The position numbers and the translations under genes are program-made. A stretch of 30,350 nt of DNA from JAAZGD01 sp964489555 (GTDB lineage Bacteria; Bacillota; Clostridia; Peptostreptococcales; Anaerovoracaceae), in the NCBI GenBank assembly GCA_964489555.1, contig CAZAZF010000018.1, positions 1 to 30,350 of the forward strand, written 5' to 3'. The notes beneath the pieces were generated by a model that ran no database searches, had not been told where the DNA came from, and saw nothing but the letters and a program-made list of their open reading frames with translations. Shown one piece after another: positions 8,919-16,736 of the stretch (position 1 is its first letter; each line of letters starts with the position of its first letter).

Positions 8919-8975
8919 AGATCTCACCTCCTGCCAAGCCTTCCGGCTCTTTGATTTCAAGTTTCGGTCCTTTGT

Positions 8976-9004
8976 AGTATACCACAAAACAACTTCCTTT
9001 TCTA
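8976..9004 (-). promoter_or_regulatory. otsAB: Candidate promoter of the otsAB operon
   Basis: On the minus strand TATACT (8976-8981) is preceded by TGG, an extended -10, and by TAGAAA (8999-9004) at 17 bases, a 4 of 6 match to TTGACA. It lies about 60 bases before the start codon and is the best candidate in the 290-base divergent region. Confidence 0.5.
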
Positions 9005-9111
9005 TGGGAACTTCCACACAGAACTCCGTCCAATCGGGTTTTCTCTGGCTTTTTCGTTGAATTTCCAGGACTTTTTCTCCATCCGGCAAGCAAAGCCCCC
9101 CTTCCTTTTCG

Positions 9112-9139
9112 TTGACATCTCTCATTGATATGTTATAAT
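9112..9139 (+). promoter_or_regulatory. nhaC: Promoter of nhaC (consensus boxes)
   Basis: Perfect TTGACA (9112-9117) and perfect TATAAT (9134-9139) with a 16-base spacer, about 70 bases before nhaC and divergent from the otsAB promoter. This should be a strong housekeeping-sigma promoter, so any control probably comes from a repressor; see the inverted repeat just downstream. Confidence 0.85.
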
Positions 9140-9145
9140 TGTCTT

Positions 9146-9166
9146 GTGACAAAGTTACGAAGTCAC
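9146..9166. promoter_or_regulatory. Inverted repeat GTGAC-N11-GTCAC, possible operator
   Basis: GTGAC (9146-9150) and GTCAC (9162-9166) form a symmetric pair with an 11-base spacer, placed at the expected transcription start of the perfect nhaC promoter. The position fits a repressor operator. The arms are only 5 bases, so chance cannot be excluded. Confidence 0.35.
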
Positions 9167-9210
9167 TGAAATTATCATTACTTATTTCTTAGTTTTAAGG
9201 AGGAATTATT

Positions 9211-10668
9211 ATGGGTAGAAAAATCCCAATGTGGCAAGTGGTTCTGGTATTCCTATTTACCATTGGAGCACTTGTTTACTCCATGTTCTTTACGGATTAT
9301 ATGGAATTGCACATACCATTAATCCTGTCTGCGGCCGTTGCTGCTATTGTAGCGGTTCTCAATGGTTACAAATGGAGCTTCTTGGAATCCGGCATTCTCG
9401 CTTCCATCAACCGTTCCATGCAAGCCATGCTAATCCTGATGACCGTAGGTCTTCTAATCGGTTCCTGGATTGCCGGTGGTGTAGTCCCCGCCATGATCTA
9501 TTATGGCCTGATGATTCTAAAACCCGGCATCTTTTTATTTGCTGGATGTATCATCTGCTGTATCGTAGCTCTGGCTACCGGTTCTTCTTGGACCACGGCC
9601 GGTACCATCGGCGTAGCTTTAATTGGTGTAGGAATGGGATTGGGAATCAACCCCGCCATGACAGCCGGCGCGATCGTCTCCGGTGCATATTTCGGAGACA
9701 AAATGTCCCCGCTGTCTGACACCACCAACTTGGCTCCCGCTGTAGCAGGAAGCAACTTGTTTGACCACATTCGCCACATGATTTGGACCGTTGGTCCGTC
9801 CTTGATCATTGCTTTGATTTTGTTTGGAATTCTTGGCGCCGGTCATGCGGACAAAGCGGTAGACATGTCCAATGTGGAAATGATTATGAACGGCATGAAA
9901 GATGAATTTACCATCAATCCGGCCATGTTGATTCCGCCCTTGGTAGTTATCGTCATTGTGGCCTTGAGACTTCCGGCTTTGCCCGGCTTGCTAGGTGGCG
10001 TTATCCTGGGATGCATCAGCGGAGGACTCTTCCAGGGCGTTGCTATGAGAGATTGGTTCAGCATCCTTCACTATGGATACGAATCCTCCTCAGAAATTCC
10101 GGAAATTTATGACCTCTTATCTCGAGGGGGCATGGATTCCATGCTGTGGACCATCAACCTGATTATTTGTGCTATGTGCTTCGGCGGTGTCATGGATGCT
10201 TCCGGCATGTTGGGTAGCTTGGCAAAAGCTTTCTTGAAAGTAGCCAAAGGCACCGGTTCATTGATCACCATCACCGTCATCAGTTGCATTACCATGAATA
10301 TCATTGCAGCAGACCAATACCTGGCCATCATTCTTCCTGGTAGAATGTACAAGGAAGCTTATGAGGACAGAAAGCTCAAACACAAGAATCTTTCCAGAGT
10401 ATTGGAAGATTCCGGAACCATGACCTCTTCCTTGGTTCCTTGGAATACCTGCGGCGCTACTATGACTTCCTTCCTGGGAGTTGCTCCTTGGGGAGCCGGC
10501 GGTGGCTATGGAATGTATGCTTATCTGAATTTAGTGAATCCGCTGGTTTCGATTTTCTACGGCTTTACTGGAATCTCCATGGAGAAGATGAGCGACGAAG
10601 AATATGCCAAGGTTCTAAAAGAACGGGAAGAAGAACGAGAAGATGCATTAAAAGCCTTAGAGGCCTAG
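9211..10668 (+). CDS. nhaC: Na+/H+ antiporter, NhaC family
   Basis: A 485-residue polytopic membrane protein with about 11-12 hydrophobic segments. The key block is ATGSSWTTAGTIGVAL followed by GAYFGDKMSPLSDTTNLAPA, the signature of NhaC antiporters, which exchange cytoplasmic Na+ for external H+. A charged Glu/Arg-rich tail ends the protein on the expected cytoplasmic side. AAGGAGG precedes the ATG by 7 bases. It has its own consensus promoter and its own terminator, so it is monocistronic. NhaC relatives include malate/lactate antiporters, but the intact DTTNLAPA block favours Na+/H+ exchange. It fits a sodium-rich or alkaline habitat, which is inference. Confidence 0.9.
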   Translation: MGRKIPMWQVVLVFLFTIGALVYSMFFTDYMELHIPLILSAAVAAIVAVLNGYKWSFLESGILASINRSMQAMLILMTVGLLIGSWIAGGVVPAMIYYGLMILKPGIFLFAGCIICCIVALATGSSWTTAGTIGVALIGVGMGLGINPAMTAGAIVSGAYFGDKMSPLSDTTNLAPAVAGSNLFDHIRHMIWTVGPSLIIALILFGILGAGHADKAVDMSNVEMIMNGMKDEFTINPAMLIPPLVVIVIVALRLPALPGLLGGVILGCISGGLFQGVAMRDWFSILHYGYESSSEIPEIYDLLSRGGMDSMLWTINLIICAMCFGGVMDASGMLGSLAKAFLKVAKGTGSLITITVISCITMNIIAADQYLAIILPGRMYKEAYEDRKLKHKNLSRVLEDSGTMTSSLVPWNTCGATMTSFLGVAPWGAGGGYGMYAYLNLVNPLVSIFYGFTGISMEKMSDEEYAKVLKEREEEREDALKALEA

Positions 10669-10684
10669 TCCTTCTTACATACGC

Positions 10685-10718
10685 AAAAAACCGGAGCGGT
10701 CATTCCGCCCCGGTTTTT
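10685..10718 (+). terminator. nhaC: Terminator of nhaC
   Basis: Stem AAAACCGGAGCGG / CCGCCCCGGTTTT with a TCATT loop and one mismatch, followed by further T. It lies about 17 bases after the nhaC stop. Confidence 0.85.
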
Positions 10719-10765
10719 ATTTCCAACTCATGAGACCATAGCCACAAGCAACCAACCTGAGTGGA

Positions 10766-10794
10766 TTGCCAACCAAAGGATTTTGTACTATAAT
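10766..10794 (+). promoter_or_regulatory. Promoter of the AI-2E family transporter gene
   Basis: TTGCCA (10766-10771, 5 of 6) and TATAAT (10789-10794, 6 of 6) with a 17-base spacer, about 40 bases before the start codon at 10836. Confidence 0.75.
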
Positions 10795-10835
10795 TTCGTT
10801 AATATGTTCTTACCATTCGTTTCAGAGGAGGAGTT

Positions 10836-12083
10836 ATGGGATCACTTCGAAATACCATACGCACCCACAAGTATTTAAAATTCACCTTGCTGATTGGTGC
10901 CAATGCGGCTTTTCTATATGCCATCTACTTCACAGTAAAACACTTTAATTTAGTCTGGGGTACTTTCTGGGGAAGCGTTTCCAGTTTTCTGACGGCACTC
11001 ACACCCTTATGGATTGGGCTCATTATCGCCTATATCATCAGTCCATTGGTGGACCTCATTGATGGATTTATTGGCAGGCTATCCATCCGCCCTCCAGACA
11101 AAATTTTCTTTGCAGGACGTCACCGAAAGGCTCGATATCTGTTAAGCATCGTGGTCTCCTTGCTGTTGATTTTTGCATTTTTGTTCATGTTGGTATACGG
11201 TCTCTCGGTTATGATTATCGGGAGCATTATGGTGGACGGTATTGCGACGGCCATTAACAGCATCATTGAATATACTAAGTCCTATGAAACGGTGTTGGAA
11301 AATTGGGTAAACAATTTACCGGAGGGCCAGCTTTCCGACCGACTTCAGGAAATGGCCCAAGCCATTGTTAACTGGCTGGCAGAGAACTTCAGCACCCAGG
11401 ATGTAGTGGACTTCGTCATGGGCTTGGGAGGAGGCATCGTGAACATGGTGCTGGGAATCATCGTTTCCATCTACCTTATGTATGACCGAAAGCTGTTTCT
11501 CGAATTAGCTCAAAAGTTTCTTGCCCTCATATTTCCCTCTCGTTTCAACACCCCTCTGCTGGGAATGTTAAAAGAAGTGAATTTTGTTCTCTCCCGATTC
11601 ATTCGAGGCGCTTTGCTGGATGCCGTTATTGTAGCCGTCCTTTCCTCCATCGTTCTATCCATTATTGGGCTGGAATTCAGCGTATTTATCGGGTGCTTTG
11701 CTGGACTTTGTAATGTAATTCCCTATTTCGGACCCATTATGGGAATGATTCCCGCATTCATTGTGGGCACCTTTACAGAAGGGATCTGGATGGGTGTTAT
11801 AGCGGTTCTGGCTCTTTTGCTTCTCCAACAAGTAGATGGCCACTTCATTTATCCCAAGGTAGTGGGTTCCCAAACAGGGCTTCATCCCCTGTTCGTGCTG
11901 ATTTCCGTTACTTTTGCCGCTTACTTCGGAGGCATTGTCGGCATGTTGATTGCAGTGCCTATTGTAGGTGTCCTTCGAATTTTTGTTGTTCGCTGGGCCA
12001 CTGCCGTTGAAAGAAAACGCAGCCAGCCGGAAGAAGAAAAAGAAACCTGCCAAGTTCCTTCCGACCCCCCTGATTCGATTTAA
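10836..12083 (+). CDS. AI-2E family (PerM/YtvI-like) membrane transporter
   Basis: A 415-residue membrane protein of the AI-2E transporter family (Pfam PF01594), which includes the autoinducer-2 exporter TqsA, PerM, YtvI and some Na+-coupled antiporters. Marks are two N-terminal TM hairpins, a hydrophilic middle part (about residues 145-190), a second membrane half with the CNVIPYFGPIMGMIPA block, and QQVDGHFIYPKVVGSQTGLHP, a family signature. GAGGAGG precedes the ATG. It has its own promoter and shares a bidirectional terminator with arcC. The substrate cannot be told from the sequence. Because some family members were reported as Na+(Li+)/H+ antiporters, a role with the neighbouring NhaC is possible but unproven. 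Confidence 0.88.
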   Translation: MGSLRNTIRTHKYLKFTLLIGANAAFLYAIYFTVKHFNLVWGTFWGSVSSFLTALTPLWIGLIIAYIISPLVDLIDGFIGRLSIRPPDKIFFAGRHRKARYLLSIVVSLLLIFAFLFMLVYGLSVMIIGSIMVDGIATAINSIIEYTKSYETVLENWVNNLPEGQLSDRLQEMAQAIVNWLAENFSTQDVVDFVMGLGGGIVNMVLGIIVSIYLMYDRKLFLELAQKFLALIFPSRFNTPLLGMLKEVNFVLSRFIRGALLDAVIVAVLSSIVLSIIGLEFSVFIGCFAGLCNVIPYFGPIMGMIPAFIVGTFTEGIWMGVIAVLALLLLQQVDGHFIYPKVVGSQTGLHPLFVLISVTFAAYFGGIVGMLIAVPIVGVLRIFVVRWATAVERKRSQPEEEKETCQVPSDPPDSI

Positions 12084-12116
12084 GACAGATTCCATGAGGA
12101 ATGTCCAAAATACAAG

Positions 12117-12167
12117 AAAAAGCTTCCTTTGCTGGCTCATTAAGAGCCCTTCTCCGGAGGCTTTTTT
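12117..12167. terminator. Bidirectional terminator, AI-2E transporter / arcC
   Basis: Outer stem AAAAAGCTTCC (12117-12127) / GGAGGCTTTTT (12156-12166), one G-U pair, with an inner hairpin GGCTC/GAGCC at 12134-12148. T-runs flank it on both strands, and it lies between convergent genes 95 bases apart. Confidence 0.8.
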
Positions 12168-12178
12168 CTTATCCCTTT

Positions 12179-13129
12179 TTAATCGTTTACTACCACGGTT
12201 CCGGTCCTTCCGGCCAATCCTTCCGTTCCCTTGCTAAGAGCGGTGATGATAGCCTTCTTACCAGGGCGCCCCTTTACAAACTTTAAAGCGGCCCTCACCT
12301 TGGGAAGCATACTCCCCGGAGCAAAATGGTCTTCTTCAATCAATTTTTCCAGCTGGCTTGCCGTAATTTGATGGACCGGCTCCTGGGTTGGCGTATTGAA
12401 ATCAATGTAGGTATGCTCGACTTCCGTTAAAATCATCAAAATGTCTGCATCCAACAACTCTGCCAAAAGCTCTGCCGCAAAGTCCTTATCAATGACTGCG
12501 GCCACGCCTTCCAAGCTTCCGTCTTCCTTTCGAATGACTGGAATCCCTCCTCCTCCGCAGGCCACAACCACGGCTTGTTGCCACAAATCTCTCACCGGTT
12601 TAATCTCAACGATATCAACGGGAATGGGAGAAGCCACCACACGCCGGTACCCTCTTCCCGAATCCTCTTTCATTACATAACCCGTTTCTTTTGCAATTTT
12701 TTCTGCCTCTTCCTTGTTATAAAAAGGGCCAATGGGTTTGCTGGGGTTTTGAAAACAGGGATCCTTTTCATCCACCACAACTTGAGTGGCCAATGTTACT
12801 ACCGGAAGAGTGATCCCCTTCTGTTGCAGTTCATACCCCAAGGCCTGCTGAATATGGTATCCGATGTATCCTTGCGACATGGCCCCACAAACATCAAAGG
12901 GCATGGAGGGCGTCACCATTTTTGCTGCTTCGGAAGCCAAAACAATACGCCCCACTTGAGGGCCGTTGCCATGAACTATGGCCAGTTCATATCCTTGTTC
13001 CTTAATCTGGGCGATGTAACGGCTGGTGTTCTTCACCACTTCCAACTGAGCTTCTGCAGTTGCCGGTCCGGAACCAGACTGCAGTGCATTGCCCCCTAGG
13101 GCTACTACTATTTTTTTCCCATTTCCCAT
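12179..13129 (-). CDS. arcC: Carbamate kinase
   Basis: A 316-residue cytoplasmic enzyme, the standard length, which transfers the phosphate of carbamoyl phosphate to ADP, giving ATP, CO2 and NH3: the energy-yielding last step of the arginine deiminase pathway. Visible motifs are VVALGGNAL at the N-terminus, VHGNGPQVG, the long central YHIQQAL region, and VVACGGGGIPVI with AVIDKDFAAELLA near the nucleotide site. The start has AGGAG 7 bases upstream and lies 43 bases after arcA. Its stop is next to a bidirectional terminator, so it is the last gene of arcB-arcA-arcC. Confidence 0.95.
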   Translation of the reverse strand: MGNGKKIVVALGGNALQSGSGPATAEAQLEVVKNTSRYIAQIKEQGYELAIVHGNGPQVGRIVLASEAAKMVTPSMPFDVCGAMSQGYIGYHIQQALGYELQQKGITLPVVTLATQVVVDEKDPCFQNPSKPIGPFYNKEEAEKIAKETGYVMKEDSGRGYRRVVASPIPVDIVEIKPVRDLWQQAVVVACGGGGIPVIRKEDGSLEGVAAVIDKDFAAELLAELLDADILMILTEVEHTYIDFNTPTQEPVHQITASQLEKLIEEDHFAPGSMLPKVRAALKFVKGRPGKKAIITALSKGTEGLAGRTGTVVVND

Positions 13130-13172
13130 ATAGTTTCTCCTATTACTATATATTACTACATAGTTCCTTTCT

Positions 13173-14393
13173 CTATAAATCTTCCCTTTGAACGGGACAA
13201 CTCATACACCGGGGACCCCCTCGTCCACGAGACAATTCGGATGATGGAACCGTAAGCACCTTCACACCTTTCTTGTCTAAGAGGTCATTCGTTACATAAT
13301 TTCTTTCATACGTCACCACCGTGCCTGGGGCAATGGCTAATGTATTGGAACCATCGTTCCATTGTTCTCGTTGGGCAGCCATCCGGTCATCCCCCCCGCA
13401 TCGAATCAATTCCACCGCAGGAAGAGACAGCTCCTTCTTTAAAATTTCAACCAAAGTGTCCTGCATTCCGGAAAATTGAGGCCGACCCTCTCGATCCAAC
13501 ATCACTTCATAAATCTGCAAAGGTCCTTCAATCTCCGGATGAATAGTGAATTTATCAAAATCCACCATTGTAAACACCGTATCCAAATGCATGAAAGCCC
13601 GTATCTTTGGAATATCGAAAACCAGAATCTTGCGAAATCCGGAAGACCTTAGAATTTTCTCCGCAAATCGCTCAATGGCAGCAGCCGTTGTTCGCTGGGA
13701 TAACCCGATTCCCACCACATCCCTGGAAAGAACCAACACATCCCCGCCTTCCATAGAATATGTGGAATCATAATCGTACCAGAGATTGGTACCCTCCGGC
13801 GCAAAATCATTATTGTACCGAAACATATATTCCAAAAGCAGGGCTTCTCTTCTCCTAGCCACAGTGCTCATATGGTGTACCGAAACCCCGTTCCCTACGC
13901 AAGCTCCGGGATCTCTAGTAAAGTAAAGGTTGGGCATAGGGTCTGTATAATAGGGATATCCGGAAGCAATAAAATCTGCCAGAGAGCCGGATTCCACTTT
14001 TCCAACATCCTTCTTTTTTACACCCGATATAACCTTTCTCACCATGTCCTTTGGAGTCATGTTCATCAGATATTCATAAATCGCTTCTTTTGCCGCCTCC
14101 GAATACAGATTGCTTTCCTCTATGAATTGTTTCACAAAACTCTGACGGATTGCCACATCCACCAAGGCCTTCGCCGTTTCGTCCACATAATACAATACTT
14201 CCACACCATTTTGGCGCAGTACATTAGCAAAACAGTCATGCTCTTGTTGTGCCACTTTCAAATAAGGAATGTCATCAAACAGTAACCGCTCAAAATTGTC
14301 AGGGACCAGCCCTTCAATCTCTCGATCCAATCGATGCAAAAGCACCTTGTTCAGTTTCCCAATCTCAGAATAATTGTGTACGCCCAATGTCAT
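13173..14393 (-). CDS. arcA: Arginine deiminase
   Basis: A 406-residue guanidino-group-modifying enzyme that hydrolyses arginine to citrulline and ammonia. Visible marks are NLYFTRDPGACVG, EGGDVLVL (substrate Asp/Glu), MHLDTVFTMVD (catalytic His) and the C-terminal GRGGPRCMSCP with nucleophile Cys about 396; a second Cys follows three residues later. The longest ORF begins at 14429, but AAAGGAG lies 6 bases before the ATG at 14393, and the family N-terminus (GVHNYSEIGKL) begins there. Spacing to arcB is 45 bases. With arcB and arcC it forms a full fermentation route, though no arginine/ornithine antiporter (ArcD) is beside it. Confidence 0.95.
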   Translation of the reverse strand: MTLGVHNYSEIGKLNKVLLHRLDREIEGLVPDNFERLLFDDIPYLKVAQQEHDCFANVLRQNGVEVLYYVDETAKALVDVAIRQSFVKQFIEESNLYSEAAKEAIYEYLMNMTPKDMVRKVISGVKKKDVGKVESGSLADFIASGYPYYTDPMPNLYFTRDPGACVGNGVSVHHMSTVARRREALLLEYMFRYNNDFAPEGTNLWYDYDSTYSMEGGDVLVLSRDVVGIGLSQRTTAAAIERFAEKILRSSGFRKILVFDIPKIRAFMHLDTVFTMVDFDKFTIHPEIEGPLQIYEVMLDREGRPQFSGMQDTLVEILKKELSLPAVELIRCGGDDRMAAQREQWNDGSNTLAIAPGTVVTYERNYVTNDLLDKKGVKVLTVPSSELSRGRGGPRCMSCPVQREDL

Positions 14394-14438
14394 AGCATGC
14401 TCCTTTCCCATAGATGGATGCTGATTCAACCATAAACT

Positions 14439-15434
14439 CTAGCCTATGGTGGCCACCATAACCGCCTTGATGGTATGCATTCTGTTTTCCGCTTCATCAA
14501 AAACTTTGGAATGTTTAGAACGGAAAACATCGTCCGTCACTTCACGAATATCAAATCCCAACTCTTGTTGAGTTTTTGCCATAGTGGTTTCAAAGTCATG
14601 GAAAGAAGGTAGACAATGAAGAAAAATCACATCCGGATTTTCTGTAGCTTGCACCAAATCCATGGTCACCTTGTACGGCGTTAGCAGCGCCACTCGCTCC
14701 GGAATTTCTTTTTCCTCGCCCATGGAAGCCCATACATCCGTATAAATCACATCTGCGCCCTTGAGGCAATCCGGAGAACTGGAAATTTCAATAATAGCTC
14801 CGGTTTCATTGCAAACCTCGTTTACACGGGAAAGCACATCCTGATCAATTTGCCTGGCCAGATTCTCCGGGCCATATGCTACATAATGCATTCCCAATTT
14901 AGCACAACCATACATCCACGCATAACTCATATTGTTTCTGATGTCTCCGCAAAAAACCACCTTGACCTTGGAAAGAGGTTTTGCTACATGCTCTTCAATG
15001 GTCATCAAGTCTGCCAGAATTTGAGTTGGGTGGTCTACATCCGTCAGTCCATTCCAAACAGGTACCCCGGCATATCGAGCCAAATCTTCCACTACATTCT
15101 GATGGTATCCACGGTACTCAATTCCGTCATAGAACCGGCCTAGAACTTTGGCAGTATCTTCCAAAGACTCTTTTTTTCCCATTTGAGAACTGTTGCTGTC
15201 AAGAAAAGTGACATGGGCTCCTTCATCTAGACACGCCACTTCAAAAGCGCATCTGGTCCGTGTGGAAGCTTTCTCAAACAACAACACGATGTTCTTGCCC
15301 CTCAAGGCTTCCTGTCTCACGCCCGATCTTTTATTGGCCTTCAAATCGTGAGAAAGGTTTAGAAGATATCTGATTTCTTCCGGTGTGAAATCCATTAAAG
15401 TAAGAAAACTTCGCCCTTTTAAGTTGATTCCCAT
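14439..15434 (-). CDS. arcB: Ornithine carbamoyltransferase, catabolic
   Basis: A 331-residue enzyme which in this context would split citrulline with phosphate into ornithine and carbamoyl phosphate. Carbamoyl-phosphate motif STRTR at residues 57-61, DHPTQILADL, an ornithine-side HCLPSFHD block and the C-terminal FDEAENRMHTIKA. AAAGGAG lies 9 bases before the ATG. It is the first gene of the arc operon and has a TTGACA/TATAGT promoter. The same enzyme family also serves biosynthesis (ArgF); the catabolic assignment rests on the arcA and arcC neighbours, and the gene order arcB-arcA-arcC differs from the common arcA-first order. Confidence 0.93.
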   Translation of the reverse strand: MGINLKGRSFLTLMDFTPEEIRYLLNLSHDLKANKRSGVRQEALRGKNIVLLFEKASTRTRCAFEVACLDEGAHVTFLDSNSSQMGKKESLEDTAKVLGRFYDGIEYRGYHQNVVEDLARYAGVPVWNGLTDVDHPTQILADLMTIEEHVAKPLSKVKVVFCGDIRNNMSYAWMYGCAKLGMHYVAYGPENLARQIDQDVLSRVNEVCNETGAIIEISSSPDCLKGADVIYTDVWASMGEEKEIPERVALLTPYKVTMDLVQATENPDVIFLHCLPSFHDFETTMAKTQQELGFDIREVTDDVFRSKHSKVFDEAENRMHTIKAVMVATIG

Positions 15435-15480
15435 AAATAATCACTCCTTTTTCCCAAAAATACTGTAACTTGCCACAAAA

Positions 15481-15509
15481 ACTATACCACTTTGAAAAAT
15501 AGGTGTCAA
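15481..15509 (-). promoter_or_regulatory. arcB: Promoter of the arcBAC operon
   Basis: On the minus strand TTGACA (15504-15509) and TATAGT (15481-15486) are separated by exactly 17 bases, about 45 bases before arcB. The -35 box lies inside the downstream arm of the hairpin that terminates the preceding methyltransferase gene. Confidence 0.75.
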
Positions 15510-15523
15510 TGAAGTGACACCTA
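15495..15523 (-). terminator. Terminator of the rRNA methyltransferase gene
   Basis: Perfect 9-bp stem TAGGTGTCA (from 15523, its first three bases being the stop codon TAG) and TGACACCTA (to 15500) with a 6-base loop, then TTTTT (15495-15499). It overlaps the arcB -35 box. Confidence 0.75.
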
Positions 15524-16642
15524 CTTTTCGCCATGGTATTGATAATATGTAGTTTCAATTCTTCCGTTATACAGTTTTCGTCTACGATTAGCGGGTCGGT
15601 TCAATAACTTCTTTTCCAAATTGTTGTCACTGGTAATTAAAAACAGTGACCAGGTGGGTTGGGCTTCCAAAAATGTTCTCAACCCCTTGTAAACCGCCTG
15701 AATGCTTTTTTCATCCCCCACTCGTTCTCCGTATGGAGGATTGGTAATAATAATTCCCTTTTCTTCTTGAGAGGTTAATTTTCTTACATCCTGCACTTGA
15801 AAGTCAATCACATGATCCACCCCCGCTTCTTCTGCATTCCGTCGCGCCGCTTCCACCGATTTGGGATTCAAATCGGTGGCATAAATAGCTAGATCCCGTT
15901 GAAGTATCCCTTCGAACGCCTTCTTCTTTTCTTCTTTCCAAAGGTTTTTCGGGATGCCCTCCCACCACTCTGCTTGAAAACTTCGGTTCAATCCAGGCGG
16001 AATGTTTAGCCCCATAAGAGCTGCTTCGATTACAATAGTGCCGGACCCACAGCAAGGATCTATAAGTAGTCGGTCTTTATTCCAGAAACTAAGTTGCACC
16101 AATGCGGCAGCCAAGGTCTCTTTAATAGGCGCCTCCACATCAAGAACCCGATATCCTCTCTTATGCAATCCCGGTCCGGTGGTATCCATAGTCAACGTGG
16201 CTCTATCTTTCAGCAAGGTCACCTTAATTCCATATTCCCCTCCCGTCTCCGGCAATTGTTCAATCCCATAACTTTCCGACAATCTTTCTGCAATGGCCTT
16301 TTTTACAATGGCCTGACAACTGGGCACATGATGGAGGGTAGATTTAACCGAGGTTCCATTCACGGTAAATTTTCCTTCCACCGGAATCCATTGTTCCCAG
16401 GGAATGCCTTTGGTTTGTTGAAACAGTTCTTCAAAAGTCATGGTTTGAAATTCTCCCATCTTTACCAAAACCCGGTCTGCCGATCGAAGCCAAAGGTTGC
16501 TTCGAACAACGCTCCTTTCATCCCCGGTATAAGTAATTTTCCCATCTTCTGAGCGTAAGACTGCATATCCCAACTCTTCAATTTCCCTTCGGACCACAGC
16601 TTCCAACCCAAAGGTTGCCGTAGCAATCAATTCTAATTTCAT
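15521..16642 (-). CDS. THUMP-domain class I SAM-dependent rRNA methyltransferase (YpsC/RlmL-like)
   Basis: A 373-residue RNA-modifying enzyme. Residues from about 1 to 160 are a ferredoxin-like plus THUMP RNA-binding region (ATATFGLEAVVRREIEELG at the start). Then comes the SAM-binding block LLIDPCCGSGTIVIEAALMG, ATDLNPKSVEAARRNAEEAG, and the catalytic ITNPPYGERV motif typical of guanine-N2 methyltransferases. The family includes E. coli RlmL (N-terminal half) and B. subtilis YpsC, which act on 23S rRNA; the exact base cannot be told here. The length is normal. It follows the rubredoxin-like/FAD oxidoreductase gene after about 95 bases with no strong terminator between, so it may be co-transcribed. 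Confidence 0.9.
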   Translation of the reverse strand: MKLELIATATFGLEAVVRREIEELGYAVLRSEDGKITYTGDERSVVRSNLWLRSADRVLVKMGEFQTMTFEELFQQTKGIPWEQWIPVEGKFTVNGTSVKSTLHHVPSCQAIVKKAIAERLSESYGIEQLPETGGEYGIKVTLLKDRATLTMDTTGPGLHKRGYRVLDVEAPIKETLAAALVQLSFWNKDRLLIDPCCGSGTIVIEAALMGLNIPPGLNRSFQAEWWEGIPKNLWKEEKKKAFEGILQRDLAIYATDLNPKSVEAARRNAEEAGVDHVIDFQVQDVRKLTSQEEKGIIITNPPYGERVGDEKSIQAVYKGLRTFLEAQPTWSLFLITSDNNLEKKLLNRPANRRRKLYNGRIETTYYQYHGEK

Positions 16643-16736
16643 TCCATCCTTCTTTCAATAAAAAGGGCCATCCAATCAAACCAGTTCGACTGAAAAAGCC
16701 CCTCCTTTACCTTATCCTCGTATCATTCTATCCTAC

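Noticed and set aside
8919..9152. 78-codon N-terminal extension of otsAB
   Set aside because: It has no ribosome site, overlaps the nhaC promoter and is not part of GT20 proteins, while a GGAGGTGAG site precedes the ATG at 8918.
9211..10668. The plus-strand NhaC protein as the arginine/ornithine antiporter of the arc pathway
   Set aside because: It carries an intact NhaC signature, which ArcD-type exchangers do not have, and it is on the other strand with its own promoter and terminator.
16643..16736. Terminator between the FAD oxidoreductase and methyltransferase genes
   Set aside because: AGGGGC and GGCCCT can pair only over about four bases across a long loop, which is too weak.
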